This document shows positions 10,550 to 18,771 of a stretch of DNA of 64,000 nt, one piece after another. Source of the stretch: JAEUIE01 sp047602475 (GTDB lineage: Bacteria; Planctomycetota; Planctomycetia; Gemmatales; HRBIN36); the NCBI GenBank assembly GCA_047602475.1, contig JASGHE010000005.1, positions 124,001 through 188,000 of the forward strand, read 5' to 3'. A program made the position numbers and the translations under genes. The notes below the pieces were generated by a model. It had not been told where the DNA came from. It saw only the letters and a program-made list of their open reading frames with translations, and made no database searches. Every line of letters starts with the position of its first letter. Position 1 is the stretch's first letter.

Positions 10550-11281
10550 ATGTCTGCCAATTCAACCGCCACGAACGAACTCAATGTCCAACCCTACCAG
10601 GACGCTTGCCAGGGTCACATCAAGCGTAAGGAACTACTCTGCAAGATCGAAACGAAGATCGCGTCCATGGAAGACGTACCAGTATCACTGCTCTCCCTCT
10701 ATCGTGGCTTACTGCGAGACTTCGAGGCCAGCAGCTACAAATTGATGGCAATGCAACCATCGACAAAAGAGAACACTCCTGGAAAGGAGAAGCCCTCAAC
10801 GGCACAGTTAGAGCGTGAGATCAAGGAAGAAATGAAGCAATGGCGTAACATCGAGGCGAATCAACCTTCGCCGCCAGTCAAGGAAACGCCCAAGGTCCCG
10901 CTCATGCCGCTCGACAAATCCACTCTAAGGAAGATGTCCGTCGCCAGTATGTTCTTCTTCGCCATGTGCCTGACACTGCTAGCAGGCTGCGCTCGGTGCC
11001 TACCCCGCACGCTTCTCGTCGTTCAGAGCGTTCAGCCGGTTGTAGAGCGTCTTCAAGCTGATACCCAGTTCGTTGGCAGCGGCGGGCTTGTTTCCCTGAT
11101 GCTTGTTGAGCACCGAAAGGATATGCTGCATTTCGACATCCTTGAGCGAACGATCTCCGCCGTGCTGCAGGAGCCACTCCAGCCCGGGCTGATCCCATCG
11201 GCACCGTATCTGATACCCCGGCGACAGCCTTCACATAGTAAGGCAGATGTTCCGCTTGAATCGGACTGCCCCCGGCGATGA
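10550..11281 (+). CDS. Hypothetical protein; 3' part overlaps antisense regulator gene
   Basis: I do not recognise this protein. ATG 10550 has a strong AAGGAG 7 bases upstream, and the first 110 residues are hydrophilic with a Lys/Glu-rich helical stretch (LEREIKEEMKQW). A hydrophobic segment (MSVASMFFFAMCLTLLAGC, about 128-146) may be a C-terminal membrane anchor. Beyond about 11000 the frame is antisense to the Fis-type DNA-binding domain of the sigma-54 regulator, which is certainly coding, so the last 90 or so residues are probably not real. The true stop is likely near 11000 and hidden by an indel. N-terminal part credible, end doubtful. Confidence 0.5.
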   Translation: MSANSTATNELNVQPYQDACQGHIKRKELLCKIETKIASMEDVPVSLLSLYRGLLRDFEASSYKLMAMQPSTKENTPGKEKPSTAQLEREIKEEMKQWRNIEANQPSPPVKETPKVPLMPLDKSTLRKMSVASMFFFAMCLTLLAGCARCLPRTLLVVQSVQPVVERLQADTQFVGSGGLVSLMLVEHRKDMLHFDILERTISAVLQEPLQPGLIPSAPYLIPRRQPSHSKADVPLESDCPRR

Positions 11282-12410
11282 TGTACGCATGCTCCATCGC
11301 ATTGGCGAGTTCACGCACATTGCCTGGCCAATCGTGTTCAAGCAAGGCATCAATTGCTTCGGCGGTCAGCATGTTCTTGGCGAAGGCCAGATCACGCCGT
11401 GCTGCACGAGCCAGCAGGTGCCGGGCCAAGTCGGGGATGTCGGAACGACGATCCCGCAGTGAGGGCAGCTTCACTTCAAAGGTATTCACCCGGAAGAAGA
11501 GGTCTTCCCGGAAGGTATCGGCTTTGACCATGTCCCTCAGATCACGATTGGTCGCACAAATGACGCGCACATCGGACTTGAACGGTTCAGTCTCACCCAC
11601 TCGTCGTATCTCACGAGCTTCCAGGAAGTGCAGCAGTTTGACCTGAATGTTCTTGTTGAGTTCACCCAGTTCATCAAGGAACAGCGTGCCGCCGTTGGCG
11701 ACTTCAAAAAGTCCCTTATGTTCACGATCAGCCCCGGTGAAGGCACCCTTACGATGGCCGAAGAGTTCGCTCTCCGCCAGTTGTTCAGAAAGGGCACCGC
11801 AGTTGACCGGGATGAAGGGCTTATCTGCTCGCAGGCTCTGCTGCACGACGGTACGAGCCACCAGTTCCTTACCGGTGCCTGTTTCGCCGAGGATCATCAC
11901 CGTGCTTTCGGTCGGAGCGATCCTGCTGATCAGCTTGTTCACCGCCTGCATCGGCGGCGAATCACCAATCAGAATGGACGGCCCCTCAGCCGCCTTCACA
12001 CGGCGTTCCAGGGCGATAGTCTTGTTGACCAAGTCACGCTTCTCCGCGATCCGGCGCAGCAGGCCTTCCAGATCAGCGAGTCGGCATGGCTTAGTCAGGT
12101 AGTCGAAAGCCCCCAGTCGCACCGCCTGCACAGCGGTATCGACACTGGCATAGCCGGTGAGCAGCACTACTTCGGTGGAGGGGCTGAGGTGTTTGATTTG
12201 TTCAAGGACATCGATGCCCGTCTTGTTGGGCATCTTGATATCGAGCAGAGCCACATCAAACGGCCCCTTTTCCAGAGCTTTGATAGCAGCCATCCCATCC
12301 GGACAGATCGTCACCTCGTGCCCCAGACTGGGCAGCTCCGTGCGCATGAACTCCCGCAACGATGGTTCATCGTCGGCGAAGAGAATGCGAAGACCTTTGT
12401 TCGTAGCCAT
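11000..12410 (-). CDS. Sigma-54-dependent response regulator (NtrC family), frameshifted
   Basis: Transcription activator of a two-component system. From ATG 12410 (AGGA 7 bases upstream): receiver domain residues 6-120 with acidic DD at 13-14, phospho-acceptor Asp57 (LLDIKMP) and Lys108; AAA+ domain with Walker A GETGTGKE (175-182) and the sigma-54 contact loop GAFTGA (222-227); then a C-terminal Fis-type helix-turn-helix (NKPAAANELGISLKTLYNRL). That last domain lies in another frame: the reading shifts at about 11195 and ends at TAG 11000. It should drive RpoN promoters in response to the histidine kinase 2.3 kb upstream on the same strand. Family certain; target genes unknown. Confidence 0.9.
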
Positions 12411-12562
12411 AGTCAATCCTTACCGTGTCCGGCCATAGCGCGGGTGTGATGACAGGGATGCCTGATTTCGTCAAGAGGAGTTAGGGTTTCTGTTTCGTTA
12501 ATGCCCCCGATAGGGGTCACAGCTATTAGCCGGTAGTAAAGCAAAAGGACACCCCAGACCTA

Positions 12563-13099
12563 TCATTTCTCAACCACGCTGAAGCGGCGTGTAAGCGGTT
12601 GCCCTTGTGAGTCAACTTCACTCACCGTAAAGTCAAGCCAGGTTTGTTTGCCTTCAGCTTCGCCCGCCAGTCGGATCGACATCTTCTTGTTTAACTCAAT
12701 CCTGCCTCTACGCTTCACATGAATTCCTGACTGAATGAGAAGATCATCTTTCTTAACTTGAACACTGCGATCCTCAGCAGACAATTGAATAGTGCATGAC
12801 TTTTCGTCATGCATTTTGGGAATAATTGTGATAATGAAGCCGCTAGGCTCAAACTCAACTGGTTTAGTTAGAGGTACCGGTTCTTCGCCGCCTACAATGA
12901 ACCTTGCAGGTCTGCCGCTCAAAGCCGATAACACAGGACTAGTAAGTACGCTGGTTACCCCCTTAACATTGCCGTTAAGGCTTTCTGTTTGATACAAACA
13001 TACGTCGATCTGATAGACCTTTTGCTCAACTGGATTATCAACTACATGTGAGTTGGGTGCCACGATCATGCACAAACACACCAGCGATGACATCAACAT
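12563..13099 (-). CDS. Small exported protein with secretin-like motif
   Basis: A 178-residue protein from ATG 13099 (AGGAG, spacing 8). It opens with a hydrophobic signal-like stretch (LMSSLVCLCMIVAP). The centre reads SPVLSALSGRPARFIVGGEEPVP, written here as SPVLSALSGRPARF plus IVGGEEPVP, and continues to EFEPSGFIITIIPKM. This is the order of elements found at the start of the secretin (GspD/PilQ) beta-domain: a 'sAPrl..l.Gq.a.f..GgE.Pvp' segment followed by a 'G..l.v.P' strand. The protein is far too short to be a secretin and lacks the C-terminal gate region. It lies between the kinase and the regulator genes on the same strand, suggesting an envelope-sensing accessory. Function unknown. 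Confidence 0.65.
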   Translation of the reverse strand: MLMSSLVCLCMIVAPNSHVVDNPVEQKVYQIDVCLYQTESLNGNVKGVTSVLTSPVLSALSGRPARFIVGGEEPVPLTKPVEFEPSGFIITIIPKMHDEKSCTIQLSAEDRSVQVKKDDLLIQSGIHVKRRGRIELNKKMSIRLAGEAEGKQTWLDFTVSEVDSQGQPLTRRFSVVEK

Positions 13100-13116
13100 G
13101 ACATTTCTCCTGTATG

Positions 13117-13147
13117 GCTGTAAGCTGTCAGCCGTTAGCTGTCAGCT
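13117..13147. repeat. Short AGCTGTCAGC-type repeat
   Basis: Two near-copies of TAAGCTGTCAGC / TTAGCTGTCAGC between the histidine kinase stop and the secretin-like start. It can pair on itself and may attenuate read-through. Confidence 0.55.
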
Positions 13148-13149
13148 TC

Positions 13150-14721
13150 TTAAGCCGCCTTCTTCAATACCGTCGCCACCGGGTCTTCCTGCGGAGCAGT
13201 CTCAGCCTGCCGCAATGGAATCCGTAGCGTGAACGTGCTCCCCTGGTTCGGCCCAGGGCTGGTGGCTTCGATTTCGCCACCATGTTGATTGATAATGCGG
13301 TGGCTGATGCTCAAGCCCAGCCCCGTGCCTTTGCCAGTCTTACTGCGGGTGAAGAACGGCTCGAACAAATTATCGAGCACTTCCTGCGTCATGCCGCAGC
13401 CGGTATCGGTGAAGGAAAGCAAGGCGTTGTCGTGAACGACATTCAACCGGATCGTCAGCAACCCGCCTGCATCCATGCTTTCCAAAGCGTTGACAATCAT
13501 GTTCAAAATGACCGACTTGATCTCAGGTGCAGAGAGCAGCAAGTGTGGCCGCTGCTGCACTTCGAAGACAATCCGCTTCTCCTGATGATTAGGCAGATGC
13601 TGCACCATCTCCAGCACACCCTGCACCAACTCAGCCAAGTCAGACATCTGCTTGGGCCTGTCGCCCATGCGGCTGAACTCGAGAAGCTTCTGGGTAATCT
13701 CCTTGCAGCGGAAGGCTTCCTGCTGAATCATCATCACATAGCGATTAATGAGCGGTACATCGGGATTGCCCGTCTGCTGATCAAGAATACCCTTGAGCCG
13801 GCGTTCCAAGGCCTCGCCACAGAAGCTGATGCTCGCCAGCGGGTTATTAATCTCATGCGCTACGCCAGCTGCGAGGAACCCCACGCCCGCCAGCCGTTCG
13901 CTCCGCACCAGTTGCTTGCTGCGTTCCTGTACCTGGTGCTCAAGATCGTGATAAATGCCTTGCAATCGATCTGACATATCATTGAAGGCAGTCGCCAGAT
14001 CCTGCATCTCATCATTGCTGCTGATCTGCACGTGCCCCGTGAACTTGCCCGCCGCCATCTGAGTGATCTTGGCATGCAGTTCTCGAATGGGATTAGCGAT
14101 CCAGCCATACATCACGCGGGCCATGATCAACATCAGCACAAACCCGCCGATACTAATCCCCAACACCAGTTGCCGTGTCTGGCGATAGCTGCTTTCTGCG
14201 GCGACGATGAGCGTACGAACATCAGAATCGATGACGTTACTCAGTTCCACAGTCCGACGTTTGAGTTGATCGGCGATAGGCTGCCAGCCTGAATTGATCT
14301 TACTGTCACCCACGATGAGATCGTCAGCCTGGATGCTCTGCTTGAGCTCCTTCACCTTGGCACGAATCATCGCCAGATAGGCAGTTTCCTCCTGCCCGAT
14401 GCGTCGATCGGGGCAGGCTTTCTGTGTCTGAAACAGGAACTGTTCATAATGGTCGGCGGCATCGGTGAGGCGTTTAGCCAGGTCTTCCTGCTGACTGGGG
14501 CTGGCGACAGTGTTCGCCCCTAGCTCTTTCAGCCAATTGGGAATGACATCCTGCAACTTGGTGGCTGCCGCCTGTTCGCTTTGTCTGCTGTCAATGCTCT
14601 TGACCGTGATGCGATGAGCGGAGAGTGCGTGCAGCATCGCTCCGAGCAGAATCAGCATCGGAATGCCGATCAGCACGAGGCCAAACAACAATTTCAGACG
14701 AATGCGCAGGCGCAACGCCAC
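13150..14721 (-). CDS. Membrane sensor histidine kinase with HAMP domain
   Basis: Sensor kinase of about 523 residues. I choose GTG 14721, preceded by a G-rich ribosome site, because the first helix (LRLRIRLKLLFGLVLIGIP) then lies at the N-terminus; upstream sequence in the frame overlaps the next gene and has no domain character. After a periplasmic region (about 40-185) comes a second helix (LGISIGGFVLMLIMARVMY), a HAMP linker (ANPIRELHAKITQMA), a short coiled coil, the phospho-acceptor box GVAHEINNPLASI, and the ATPase boxes DTGCGM and GTGLGLSI. Its partner is almost certainly the NtrC-type regulator two genes downstream, giving an NtrB-like pair with a small exported protein between them. 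Confidence 0.88.
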   Translation of the reverse strand: MALRLRIRLKLLFGLVLIGIPMLILLGAMLHALSAHRITVKSIDSRQSEQAAATKLQDVIPNWLKELGANTVASPSQQEDLAKRLTDAADHYEQFLFQTQKACPDRRIGQEETAYLAMIRAKVKELKQSIQADDLIVGDSKINSGWQPIADQLKRRTVELSNVIDSDVRTLIVAAESSYRQTRQLVLGISIGGFVLMLIMARVMYGWIANPIRELHAKITQMAAGKFTGHVQISSNDEMQDLATAFNDMSDRLQGIYHDLEHQVQERSKQLVRSERLAGVGFLAAGVAHEINNPLASISFCGEALERRLKGILDQQTGNPDVPLINRYVMMIQQEAFRCKEITQKLLEFSRMGDRPKQMSDLAELVQGVLEMVQHLPNHQEKRIVFEVQQRPHLLLSAPEIKSVILNMIVNALESMDAGGLLTIRLNVVHDNALLSFTDTGCGMTQEVLDNLFEPFFTRSKTGKGTGLGLSISHRIINQHGGEIEATSPGPNQGSTFTLRIPLRQAETAPQEDPVATVLKKAA

Positions 14722-14818
14722 GGTTCCCCCGTCTTCCTTGACGAACCCCCGGAACCCCGACAGCGACTTCCCTGCCGCCGGTGACTTTGTAACTATTACC
14801 AAATGATTGAAAACGATG

Positions 14819-16030
14819 CTAGCCCGATTTGCCAGGGGCTGCTTCAGGAACCACAATACTGGTCTGCGACGGCTCAGGAGCGCAGCGCAGCAGCCAGTCT
14901 TCGAGAATGATGTGCGAAACAAAAGGCGCTCGAAGCAGAGCGGTGCTCTGTGCCATCAGCCTGGTGAGCCAGGGTCGGCGAATAATGGGCCGCATAGCTC
15001 GTAGCCCCAGCCCACTCCATGTTCGCTCATTCGATTGGCCTGCCACGTTATCGCTGATGCGTTTGAAGGTAGCGGGGATCAGGTTCGGATCAGGCCCCAC
15101 ATGCACCACATTCTCGACACCGGAGGCCAGTGTCTGATAGACCATATCCCACAATTTCATGGGGTGATCGACCCATTGCTGCATCAGGTATCTGCTATTA
15201 TTCTCGGTGAAGCTGAGCTTGCCGGTGACGCTGCTGATGAGAGGCACGCTGGGTTTCACCAGTCCGCCGGGCGAGTTTTGAAAGATGACCGCTGAGCGGT
15301 TCGGAATGTTTCGCTGCCAGACGATCGGCGTATGCAAGGGCGGCCAGCGATGCGGGTTGGCACGCAGATGCACTTTATCGTTGAGCTTCTCTTTCATCTG
15401 CTCTTTAAAGCGGTTCAGCGTATCGTTCTGAGCCAGGAGTAGCAGACTGTTCGGCGAAAGATACGTCGAGGGCGAGATGATCCCCTTGCCTTCGATGCCG
15501 ATTTCGGTGCAAAGACGCTTCACCGCTTCGAGATCAAGCTCCGGGCCACGGGAAAAGAGAATACCCATCGTGACGTTGTGCGACAGTTCCACACTGTCCG
15601 CAGCCATGGCCAGCAGCGGTCGAAGGATGTTCTCAACGGAATAAAGCCCCGTCGCATGCAATGCCGTCGGCTCGCCCAGACTGTAACCAAAAGCGACCTT
15701 AGCCGACTTGAAGGGAATCTCGAAGTATTTATTGAGCAGGTCGATCTGCACCAGCGACATGGTGACGATCAGAACGATATCTTCCGTGTAGGTAGAGAGG
15801 TCGCAGGTTTCCTTCCGTGCTCTGACCCTTTCCACGAGATCCATGGGATTGTGCGAAAGATCACTGCCCATTACCGAGGCTTCTCGTAAAGCCTGTTCGA
15901 CTTCTGCACCATAGAGCGGATGCTGCAGCAGCTCAGCCGAGCGGCCCAGATTGGTCGTGTTGTAGCCACGAAAGGTGAAGGCGGAATTGGCGATCCTGGA
16001 GCGGAACTGTGCCGGATCGAGCATATCCAT
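14819..16030 (-). CDS. FabD-like malonyl/acyl transferase domain protein
   Basis: A 403-residue stand-alone protein with the acyltransferase fold of malonyl-CoA:ACP transferases. The nucleophile elbow is FGYSLGE (about residue 114), with Tyr where classic FabD has His (GHSLGE). The second catalytic element appears as PLHTPIV (about 232), where the family has the catalytic His. SSVTGKL (about 267) corresponds to the conserved 's.vtg..' strand, and HVGPDPNL to the late VGPG-type turn. ATG 16030 has AGGA upstream. No acyl carrier or ketosynthase gene adjoins it, so this may be a planctomycete-specific branch, for example in polyketide-like or heavy lipid synthesis, rather than the housekeeping FabD. 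Confidence 0.7.
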   Translation of the reverse strand: MDMLDPAQFRSRIANSAFTFRGYNTTNLGRSAELLQHPLYGAEVEQALREASVMGSDLSHNPMDLVERVRARKETCDLSTYTEDIVLIVTMSLVQIDLLNKYFEIPFKSAKVAFGYSLGEPTALHATGLYSVENILRPLLAMAADSVELSHNVTMGILFSRGPELDLEAVKRLCTEIGIEGKGIISPSTYLSPNSLLLLAQNDTLNRFKEQMKEKLNDKVHLRANPHRWPPLHTPIVWQRNIPNRSAVIFQNSPGGLVKPSVPLISSVTGKLSFTENNSRYLMQQWVDHPMKLWDMVYQTLASGVENVVHVGPDPNLIPATFKRISDNVAGQSNERTWSGLGLRAMRPIIRRPWLTRLMAQSTALLRAPFVSHIILEDWLLRCAPEPSQTSIVVPEAAPGKSG

Positions 16031-16156
16031 GTTCCTGCTGAAGTGAAGTCATTCCAGACAGCAAGGCAATAGTACACCAAATCGACTTGTGAAAACAAGC
16101 GATCTGGCTCCCTGGATATGGGAAACCAATCGAGCGTTTTTATTCCAAAGAAATGA

Positions 16157-16670
16157 TCAATACGTAATCAAACTGAACCGAGGGTATTCCAAAAGCTTCT
16201 TAGCACCTTCGAGAAAAGCTAACTCGATGAGAAAGGCACAGCCGACGACCTTTCCCTGTGATTGCTCAATCAGCTTGCACGCCGCCTGCATGGTGCCGCC
16301 GGTCGCCAGCACATCATCCACCAGCAGCACGTGATCGCCCGGCTTGAAGGCATCCACATGCATGTGCAGCGATGCTGAACCATATTCCAAATCGTAGCTG
16401 AACGATTTGGTAGCGTAGGGCAGCTTGCCAGGCTTCCGTAGCGGAATCAATGGCTTCTTCAGCAGATAGGCCAGCGGTGCTGCCAGCAGAAACCCACGAG
16501 CTTCAGCGGCAGCGATGGCATCGACCCGGACACCCTTGTACTTGTCCGCCATCTGTTCAATGGCGACTCGAGAACGCCTCCGGGGAGGAGAGCAGGGGGG
16601 TAATATCCTTAAACATGATGCCCGGCTTGGGGAAGTCAGCCACATCACGAACGTACTTCTTCAGATCCAC
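16157..16670 (-). CDS. apt: Adenine phosphoribosyltransferase, frameshifted
   Basis: Purine-salvage enzyme converting adenine and PRPP to AMP. The start is GTG 16670 with AGGAG at spacing 7, giving VDLKKYVRDVADFPKPG, the usual Apt opening, and then FKDITPLL. The PRPP-binding loop is VLLVDDVLATGGT. EARGFLLAAPLAY and LIPLRKPGKLP are also diagnostic. The frame shifts at about 16575: PEAF should continue as RVAIEQMAD, and one extra T explains the break. Length about 171 residues, normal for the family. It is divergent from the GNAT gene, with about 70 bases between starts. Confidence 0.9.
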
Positions 16671-16740
16671 GCCAATTCTCCTGCCAGGCTCCGTAACATA
16701 TCCGAAGTAAAGCCTAGCAAGCCCGGAGAGCATTGCAACC

Positions 16741-17199
16741 ATGACTTACCAAATACGTTTAGCCACCGTGGCCGATGCCGAGATTGTCGCTGACTTCAAC
16801 AGCCGGTTGGCAATCGAGAGCGAAGGCAAGACATTGGATCAATCCAAGCTGCTGCCCGGCGTCAAAGCCCTGTTACAAGATGAGCATAAAGGCATCTACC
16901 ATCTGGCCTGCGATGCGAACGGCCAGCCCATCGGCCAGGTGATGTACACCTACGAATGGAGCGATTGGCGCAACGGCTGGTTCTGGTGGATACAGAGCGT
17001 GTATGTAGTCGCTGAGCACCGGGGCAAGGGAGTCTTCAAGCAGGTGTTTCAACATCTTCAGCATCGGGCTAAGACCCAGGGCAATGTCATTGGTTTTCGA
17101 TTGTATGTGGAAGAGCAGAATACCCGAGCTCACGAAGTCTATGCACGATCAGGCTTCGAGAAGGCGGGGTACTTTGTGCTGGAGCAGTTGCTAACTTAG
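16741..17199 (+). CDS. GNAT family N-acetyltransferase
   Basis: A 152-residue acetyltransferase. The acetyl-CoA site is YVVAEHRGKGVFKQVFQHL (R/QxxGxG/A-type motif, about residues 93-111), preceded by the WFWWIQSVYV beta-strand and followed by LYVEEQNTRAHEVYARSGF, the usual motif B with the conserved Asn and Tyr. It starts at ATG 16741. The target amine cannot be deduced. Neighbours (apt and a UbiC-like gene) give no functional hint. Confidence 0.85.
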   Translation: MTYQIRLATVADAEIVADFNSRLAIESEGKTLDQSKLLPGVKALLQDEHKGIYHLACDANGQPIGQVMYTYEWSDWRNGWFWWIQSVYVVAEHRGKGVFKQVFQHLQHRAKTQGNVIGFRLYVEEQNTRAHEVYARSGFEKAGYFVLEQLLT

Positions 17200-17218
17200 G
17201 AAGGCATGAAACTGAAAA

Positions 17219-17314
17219 GTGGCAGGGGTCAACGGTACTCCGTTGCCCCCTGCGGAACGTGCAGCACCTTCGACAGCATGCAGGGGGCAGTTGAGTACAA
17301 CTGACCCCTGCCAC
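17219..17314. repeat. Q-family paired hairpin element, copy 1
   Basis: Two hairpins face each other between the convergent GNAT and UbiC-like genes. The outer sequence is GTGGCAGGGGTCA / TGACCCCTGCCAC and the inner edge CCCCCTGC / GCAGGGGG. The left hairpin is CAACGGTACTCCGTTG; the right is CAGTTGAGTACAACTG. The loop hexamer (GAGTAC or its complement) is constant while the stem differs. Copies occur at 44242, 60724 and 63480. Confidence 0.85.
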
Positions 17315-17333
17315 GGATTTATTCAAACGTCAA

Positions 17334-17822
17334 TTACCCCGGCACCACCTCAAACAACTCAATCGCCGGCTGCAAATCACAGTACAGAATCCCCAAACGG
17401 CCATAAGAGTGTTGATCGCTCGAAAAGCCGGGCCACGCTTTCATCGCACTACCAGGCTCGATCTTCAGATATTGCGTCACTTCAATATGCCGTAGAACAT
17501 CATGAGAAATCAACACATGTCCCAGCGGAGTATCTTCTCGCAGGATGCCAGCCTGCACTTCGGGGTCAAGCATCGAAAGATGAATCCTTACGATACCGCC
17601 CTGCACAACCTTTTGGGTTCGTTTCGATAGCAACAATATCTGCCTCGAATACCAGTTCTCGGTCCGGTGACTTTGCAACACCCTGACCGCTACCTTGCAA
17701 TCGTGGAAGGCCTCCATTGACGTTGTCATGTGCCGATCATGCACCAGCAACTGATGAAACGGTTCCGGCACTTCGCTCTCGTGGACGAAATGATAAGGGG
17801 GAACCATCACCGGTGTAGACAA
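17334..17822 (-). CDS. Chorismate-lyase-like (UbiC-fold) protein
   Basis: A 162-residue cytoplasmic protein. LLVHDRHMTTSMEAFH near residue 25 and the later REDTPLGHVLIS resemble the chorismate pyruvate-lyase superfamily, where an early 'D.SmT..Le' helix and a late 'pLG.iL' segment frame the product-binding site; SRQILLLSKRTQKVVQGGIVRI would be the central strands. Planctomycetes contain many such proteins of unknown substrate. The first possible start is TTG 17822 with no clear ribosome site; ATG 17807 (MVPPYHF) is equally possible. No ubiquinone or menaquinone gene is nearby. Assignment by motif similarity only. Confidence 0.55.
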   Translation of the reverse strand: MSTPVMVPPYHFVHESEVPEPFHQLLVHDRHMTTSMEAFHDCKVAVRVLQSHRTENWYSRQILLLSKRTQKVVQGGIVRIHLSMLDPEVQAGILREDTPLGHVLISHDVLRHIEVTQYLKIEPGSAMKAWPGFSSDQHSYGRLGILYCDLQPAIELFEVVPG

Positions 17823-17940
17823 ACTGGCGGAGCGCGTTCAAGGGTAGGGCTGGCCATAGAGAGTCATTATAGATGTCGAAATGAAAGAATCGTGATTCCT
17901 CTGCTCGGGATCCCCATCACAGTCATTCCTTCTACTATCA

Positions 17941-17989
17941 AAGCCAATTCGCATGGGGGCGATAACATAACCAACACCCATCAAGCAGC
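17941..17989. repeat. Duplicated leader segment, copy 1
   Basis: Starts AAGCCAATTCGCATGGGGGC then GATAACATAACCAACACCCAT. It lies just upstream of the 58-residue gene at 18008 and matches the segment at 18212 in most positions. Confidence 0.7.
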
Positions 17990-18007
17990 CAGTTCGGGAG
18001 ACTGACG

Positions 18008-18184
18008 ATGCCACAACAATCACGCCAGGGGACAAGTAACTCCGTTGTTGTTACTGTGCTGCTTCTTGTGATCCTGGCGGCTTTCGCTGTGTGGTATACT
18101 TGGGAAAGATCGACACCCCGACGTATGCCGACCGCCACCATTTCATTGGTGCCCACAACCACAAGCATCAGCATTGGCAAGTGA
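18008..18184 (+). CDS. Small single-span membrane protein (58 aa)
   Basis: Below the usual length cut-off but well supported: ATG 18008 has GGGAG at spacing 7, and the frame is open to TGA 18184. The product starts with a polar MPQQSRQGTSN, then one membrane helix (VVVTVLLLVILAAFAVWY, residues about 13-30), then a Thr/Ser/Pro-rich tail. It shares its upstream leader with the small secreted-protein gene that follows. Function unknown; topology suggests a short envelope protein. Confidence 0.6.
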   Translation: MPQQSRQGTSNSVVVTVLLLVILAAFAVWYTWERSTPRRMPTATISLVPTTTSISIGK

Positions 18185-18211
18185 AGTTCAGGTCTTCCGC
18201 CGCTGCCAGTG

Positions 18212-18258
18212 AAGCCAATTCGGATGAAGGCGATAAGATAAACAATAACCATTCAAGG
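18212..18258. repeat. Duplicated leader segment, copy 2
   Basis: Starts AAGCCAATTCGGATGAAGGC then GATAAGATAAACAATAACCAT, directly upstream of the gene at 18269. Aligned to copy 1, differences are scattered substitutions without large gaps, so this is an old duplication of a promoter/leader. Confidence 0.7.
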
Positions 18259-18268
18259 AGTCTCATCC

Positions 18269-18559
18269 ATGCGATTACTTGCTATCTGTCTGGCTGCTGT
18301 GGCTCTGCTGCTTTGCACTGAAACGGCCAAGGCTCAATACTACAGCCCCTACGTCGTTCCAGGACAGGTTTTCTACAACGGCATTCCCGGCTACTACACC
18401 ACCAATGGTTATGGCCAATCGGTCTGGGTGCCGAATCCCTACTACGGCACCTACCCCACTCCTGCCGTTCCCTACGTTGTGCCGGGCATCACAGCTTATT
18501 ATCCCTACGGTTACTATCGGCCCTATCGCCGACTCTTCGGCGGCCGCTACTATCGCTAA
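18269..18559 (+). CDS. Small secreted Tyr/Pro/Gly-rich protein
   Basis: A 96-residue exported protein. ATG 18269 follows AAGGAG at spacing 8. The signal peptide is clear (MRLLAICLAAVALLLC, cleavage expected after ETAKA). The mature part is dominated by Tyr, Pro and Gly with repeated YYxPY / PYYGTYP / PYGYYRPYRR clusters and no Cys, typical of small planctomycete envelope proteins. Low-complexity composition suggests a structural or adhesive role. It probably shares regulation with the small membrane protein upstream, since their leaders are duplicated. Confidence 0.75.
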   Translation: MRLLAICLAAVALLLCTETAKAQYYSPYVVPGQVFYNGIPGYYTTNGYGQSVWVPNPYYGTYPTPAVPYVVPGITAYYPYGYYRPYRRLFGGRYYR

Positions 18560-18606
18560 GTGAACAACTGGCGACGTACGGTGTCTGATCCTATAGTGAA
18601 GTGAAC

Positions 18607-18688
18607 GCACGAGTGGCGGAATTGGCAGACGCGCGGGATTTAGGTTCCCGTACCGCAAGGTGTGTGGGTTCAAGTCCCTCCTCGTGCA
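18607..18688 (+). tRNA. tRNA-Leu (anticodon UAG)
   Basis: Acceptor arms GCACGAG and CTCGTGC pair fully with discriminator A. The D arm reads GCGGAATTGGCAGAC. The anticodon stem CGGGA/TCCCG encloses TTTAGGT (anticodon TAG at 18641-18643). The long variable arm (ACCGCAAGGTGT) is that of a class II tRNA. The T loop is TTCAAGT, with one T-T mismatch in its stem. CCA is not encoded. Confidence 0.95.
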
Positions 18689-18771
18689 TTGGACTGGATA
18701 TCAATTGACTTGTACTTGACGCCAGGAAGTGGCAATGGCATAGTGTCGGCCGATCTGTTAGATCGGGTGGA

